From NCBI GenBank assembly GCA_963691655.1, contig OY829326.1, positions 111,263,388 to 111,327,387 on the forward strand: 64,000 nucleotides of DNA, written 5' to 3'. Position numbers and translations under genes: made by a program. Origin of the DNA: Toxonevra muliebris (Eukaryota > Arthropoda > Insecta > Diptera > Pallopteridae). The first letter of the stretch is position 1, and each line of letters begins with the position of its first letter. Shown here in pieces: positions 59,965 through 64,000 of the stretch. The notes under the pieces were generated by a model. It ran no database searches. It saw nothing but the letters and a program-made list of their open reading frames with translations, and was not told where the DNA came from.

Positions 59965-61023
59965 TTGGGTGGAGTTCCTAGTCGAGATATTCAATTTTGT
60001 AGGCCATCAGGAACAAGTCGAACACGTAACATATGTTCGGGACAACCACAGCGGATGATGGCTTGTACACTATTATTGGAGTATGACAATCCTGACTGTG
60101 CTATAGACGTTAGAATGTGTCAGGTGTGGTATGCCCGTTTCAAAAGTGGTGATTTTGATGTTGAAGACAGGGAACGTTCAGGCGGCCCGAAAAAGTTTGA
60201 AGTTGAAGAATTGAAGGCATTGCTCGAAGAAGATTCATGTCAAACGCAACAAGAACTTGCAGAATCTTTAGGAGTTGGTCAATCAACCATTTCTGAACGA
60301 TTAAAAGCAGTATGAATGATTCGAAAGCAAGGAAATTGGGTGCCGTACGAATTGAAGCCGAGAGACGTCGAACGACGATTTTTCACATGTGAACTGCTGA
60401 TTGAACGACAGAAAATAAAGGGTTTTCTGCATCGTATTGTGACTGGCGATGAAAAGTGGATAAGTTACGATAACCCAAAGCGTAAAAAATCATGGGGACC
60501 GCCCGGACATGCATCAACATCAACGACAAAGCCGAACATCGAGAAATCCAAGCACATGCTGTGTATTTGGTGGGATATGAAAGGTGTCGTGTATTATGAG
60601 CTGTTGAAGCCGAATGAAACGATCACTGGCGACCGCTACCGACTACAATTGATGCGTTTGAGCCGAGCATTAAAGGACAAGAGGCCAGAATATGAGAATA
60701 GACACGACGAAGTTATTCTTCAGCACGACAATGCTCGGCCGCATGTTGCAAGGCAAGTAAAAACATACTTGGAAACGCTGAAATGGGAAGTGCTACCCCA
60801 CCCGCCGTATTCTCCAGACATTGCTCCTTCTGATTACCACTTGTTCCGATCGATGGCGCATGGCCTGGCTGAACAGCGCTTCCGTTCTTTCGAAGAACTC
60901 AAAAAATGGGTCGATTCGTGGATAGCCTCAAAAGATGAGGAGTTCTTTCGACGCGGAATCCGTATGCTACCAGAAAGATGAGAAAAGGTTGTGGCTAACG
61001 ATGGACAATACTTTGAAGAATAA
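59965..61023 (+). pseudogene. DD34D mariner transposase, two nonsense codons
   Basis: One frame of about 352 codons runs through two TGA codons, at 60313-60315 and 60979-60981, and ends at TAA 61021-61023; there is no frameshift. The catalytic triad is complete: TGDEKW (Asp at 60448), HDNARPH, and YSPDIAPSDYHLF with 34 residues between the last two Asp. This is the DD34D signature of true mariners. An N-terminal HTH is visible (QELAESLGVGQSTISERL), but upstream of about residue 45 the sequence departs from what I expect of the family. The first TGA lies in the linker between the DNA-binding and catalytic domains; the second replaces Trp in LPERWEKVV. G+C is clearly higher than in the surroundings. 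Sequence to about 61100 (CATTCATACTCCCAATA) may include the 3' TIR. Confidence 0.92.
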
Positions 61024-61100
61024 ATTTATAATCATTTTTTCACAATAAATGTCCAAATTACGAAAAAATACGAGTTTATACATTCATACTCCCAATACTT

Positions 61101-64000
61101 GGGAAATGGGTCAACATAATCTGCTGGATTTTTCGAATTAGACGCATGTTTAATTTTTCCATACGATTTTGAACTGCTCTAATGAACATGGATGTATTAC
61201 ACCAGAGCTGTTCTTTGTTTTTTTCAAAAAAATATATTTTAGAATTTACTTCATTTTTCTTTTACATTAAAATAATCTTTTATAAAATTAAAAAAAGAAA
61301 AAACCTTAAAAAAATCTAGTTTTATTTTACGGATTAATAGTGACTCAAGTGCCACACACCCAGTCCATTGGTGGTGGATTACGTTTTCCTTTTTTGTAAG
61401 CGCATTATACTACAAATAGTTTGAGAATTGATGTAGTTAAGAGGGCTCCAATCTTAAAATTCGTTGTTTGAAATTTAATACTTTTAGGAGTATTTAGTTT
61501 AGAATATTTTTTTACTGGGTTTAAAAACAGCACACGTACAGCATATCTATGTCCAACTAATGATTTGCTTAATGCGAACAATGTCACGGTGACTAGAATT
61601 ACTGAATGACTGGAATAATAATTTCATTTGTTATGCATGTGCTGCATGCTGAAAAGGATTGACTTTTTAATAGTTTTTTTTTTTTTGCAATATTAAAAGG
61701 ATAGAAAATAATTTTCATAAAATGGGTAAGCCTTTGGTATCAGTATAATAGCAAATATTTTTAAAGTGTCTCAGTTAATGAAAATAAATATTCCATTTAA
61801 TGTTTTAAATAAATATGAAACGTGTAACTTAATGTTTTTCACTGCCAATTTATACATTTTACTAATCGTGATGGGACATTTTTTTCTACTTAGGACACAT
61901 TGCAAGTATTCATATTGTAAAATTTGCATCGACTCTGATGTGGAAAATTGAACTCTAGGACAGCTAAATGTTCTACTGATGAAATGAATGCGTACATATT
62001 TTTTTATATTTTCAGATATCCTCTATTCTTTCAATTTGTTGAAAATTGGTTTAACCCTTTTGTTATCTTAAGGTCATTTCGTGACCTTTTCTTGCTTTAA
62101 TTGCCCATATTTTCTAAAGCAAACAGAATTCTGGCATTTGCTTTCACGATATATTTAATAAATATCTATCACGTATGAAAATGCTAAAGAGTATTTTTTT
62201 ACATTCTGAAATTAGTGGTAAAATCAAAACTTGCGTAAACACACCTTAAGGTCAGTTGGTGACCATAGTATAATTTTCGCTTGTTCTCGCCCTAGAATTG
62301 GCAGACAATTTTCTCCTGTTTGACATTTGTATGAAAAGTAAGTGGTTAATTTATCTCTACTTTTTTCTGCATGTAAAAATATTACCGTAGATGAATGGCT
62401 TATTTCATTTAGAAGTAGATGTCCACTCAAGGTCTGCAAGCCTAGTATGCCAAGTATGTAAGTTCGGATTAAAAACATTGAATGCTGCGGGCGTTCGCAA
62501 AAGTTCTGCTTGAATTTTTTATGTTTTTTTTTTGAGAAAATTGTATGCGTAAGTTTATCACCAGAATGAAACCAAAGGTCAACAAAGACTCGTGTTAGAT
62601 CTGGTAAGCGAGGATCAGGGGCAGAATATTACCACCTGTATGTTGCAGTAAGAACAAATTATGACTCTTACCGCTGTTTATCAGTTGACAATTTTTCAAT
62701 GACCGAGTTACAATTCTTCAGTACATTCCGAAAAAGTATAAAATGGTTACGGGTTTGAGTTGATTACATCCCGATAAAATAAATCTTGAAAATCATATGA
62801 AAAAATTGCCAAAAATTATCAATTTTTATAGCTCAAAAAAATTTGGGCTTGATACAAATGACCAACTGATTGAAAAGTAACCGTATGTACACGCTGACTG
62901 ATTTTCTTTTCCAATATCACTGACATTTCGAAACTTGTTCTATTGAACGAAGTTATGCTACAATGAAATGCTTGAATGCAACTGCTCGCTACTGTATGCG
63001 ATTCCAATATGGAAGATTATTGGGAAGATTGGGAAGCTCTTTTATAAGATAGCAAGATATAGACTGATCCGTATATGCAAGACCCTACCTGAAGCTGGAT
63101 TTTAAACCATTTTTCAGAGATAAAATTTTTTTTGTCTCTCAATATACAAAAAAAAAAGATTTTTTTCTGTTCGTGAGAGAAAAACAAAACGAAATAAAAT
63201 TTAACTCTTGGGCTTATCATTGGAAAAGATATCTCCATATTTCAGGAGTAAACAATTCGAATTTAATGTTTAATTTTAATTTTTATCAAAAAATTTCCAT
63301 GCGTACATTTTATTCTAGTATAGGTATTGGCATTTTGTAAACTTTTTAAATACCGAATTAATAACACAAAATTTCATTTCATCAGCTACTTCTTTCTACA
63401 CTTTCTGCTGCAATTGAAATTTTCTATGTTAAACTTTTTCATAAAGCCAATTTATAAATTTTACTCCCTTCATCGTTACAGCGTTGTATTCTTTTGAGCA
63501 TTATTTATGAATATTCCTTAACGAAGGCGTTGATTGATGTCCTTGAAAGTCCTTTGTGTAAGCAGCATTTCTTATGCCATGCATAATAAATAAATAAAAG
63601 TACTGTATGTATGCGTGTTTATGCGTGCGTATTTGTATACAATACATACATGTGTCTTTTGGCACAATTGCCAAGGGGTTCTAAAAATTTGTGTGACAAT
63701 TTAATAAAAAATAAATAAATAAAAAAGTGAGTGCTTTGTACAACAGAAAGTTAGAAGGAAATATGGTGGAAAATAAATTCACACCACGCATTCATTCTTT
63801 ATTATATTTTTTTTGTTGTTGTATTATTTATACAGAAAATACGTTAAAAGTAATAAAATTAATTTTAGAAGAAATGGCAAATTATATGTGAGTTTGATTG
63901 AATAATAAATAGAAAATCAATTGATATCTCCATATGTATATTCTGTATAAAAATTTTGCTTATTGGCTATGCATGTGTTGGTGTATAAAATTATATCAAT
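61101..64000. other. No gene seen
   Basis: AT-rich to the window end. At 62054 TTAACCCTTTTGTTATC with AAGGTCATTTCGTGACC after it, and AAGGTCAGTTGGTGACC at 62250, look like a piggyBac-type end with a repeated inner motif, but no second end was found. No exon-like frame was seen. Confidence 0.45.

Noticed and set aside
62054..62268. piggyBac-type element from TTAACCCTTTTG
   Set aside because: Only one end with a repeated inner motif was found; no second TTAA-flanked end.

Overview
The window is AT-rich, gene-poor eukaryotic DNA and looks like intergenic or deep intronic sequence of an insect. DD34D mariner, DD37E Tc1-type, pogo-like, hAT-like and piggyBac-like remains, an RNase H-bearing LINE tail, and many short inverted-repeat elements with clean target duplications suggest a fly. 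I would guess a higher fly such as a tephritid, but the species is inference. I found no intact host gene, no functional tRNA or rRNA gene, no CRISPR array and no operon. Most reading frames over 60 codons are chance open stretches in AT-rich DNA or parts of transposons.

Left part (1-24 kb). This part holds an 8-bp-TSD hAT-type element (112-888), a C/G-tract inverted-repeat element (1547-2257), a DD37E Tc1/mariner copy with one stop codon (2392-3634), a decayed pogo-like element (7013-7978) with a small poly-A retroposon beside it (8105-8255), hAT MITEs (9963-10847, 22809-23888), a GAGTAA-rich inverted-repeat element (13365-13853), a tRNA-derived SINE (14992-15243), a Tc1-type foldback MITE (15349-16058), a 12-bp tandem array that repeats a 5' splice-donor consensus (16556-16657), two more inverted-repeat elements (17833-18708, 19122-19878) and a piggyBac-like MITE (20324-21286).

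Middle part (24-41 kb). Insertions are nested. A pogo-like element (24144-26481) carries a second DD37E copy. A SINE (31320-32668) with a 14-bp duplication is split by a hAT MITE with its own 8-bp duplication. A second palindrome-targeting hAT element (33828-34866) contains a diverged MITE. A Tc1-type element (37422-38861) contains a smaller palindromic one. A family with 13-bp terminal repeats occurs five times between 28.8 and 48.5 kb. A third, ancient, full-length DD37E transposase relic lies on the minus strand at 40132-40965.

Right part (41-64 kb). It contains a possible hAT transposase tail (about 44.0-44.35 kb), a 1-kb degenerate array with a period of about 20.7 bp (45347-46310), a 120-bp PIF/Harbinger-type MITE with a CTA core (47577-47696), a 241-bp TA MITE (51601-51841), a tRNA-like segment (52567-52680), a 130-bp-unit tandem array (53512-53866), a LINE 3' end (57790-58810) and a DD34D mariner pseudogene with an intact catalytic triad but two nonsense codons (59965-61023).

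The elements do not work together as a pathway. The layout is a record of successive insertions. The two most unusual non-transposon structures are the splice-donor array at 16.6 kb and the helically phased array at 45.3 kb. All identities, boundaries and duplications were read by eye without alignment tools.
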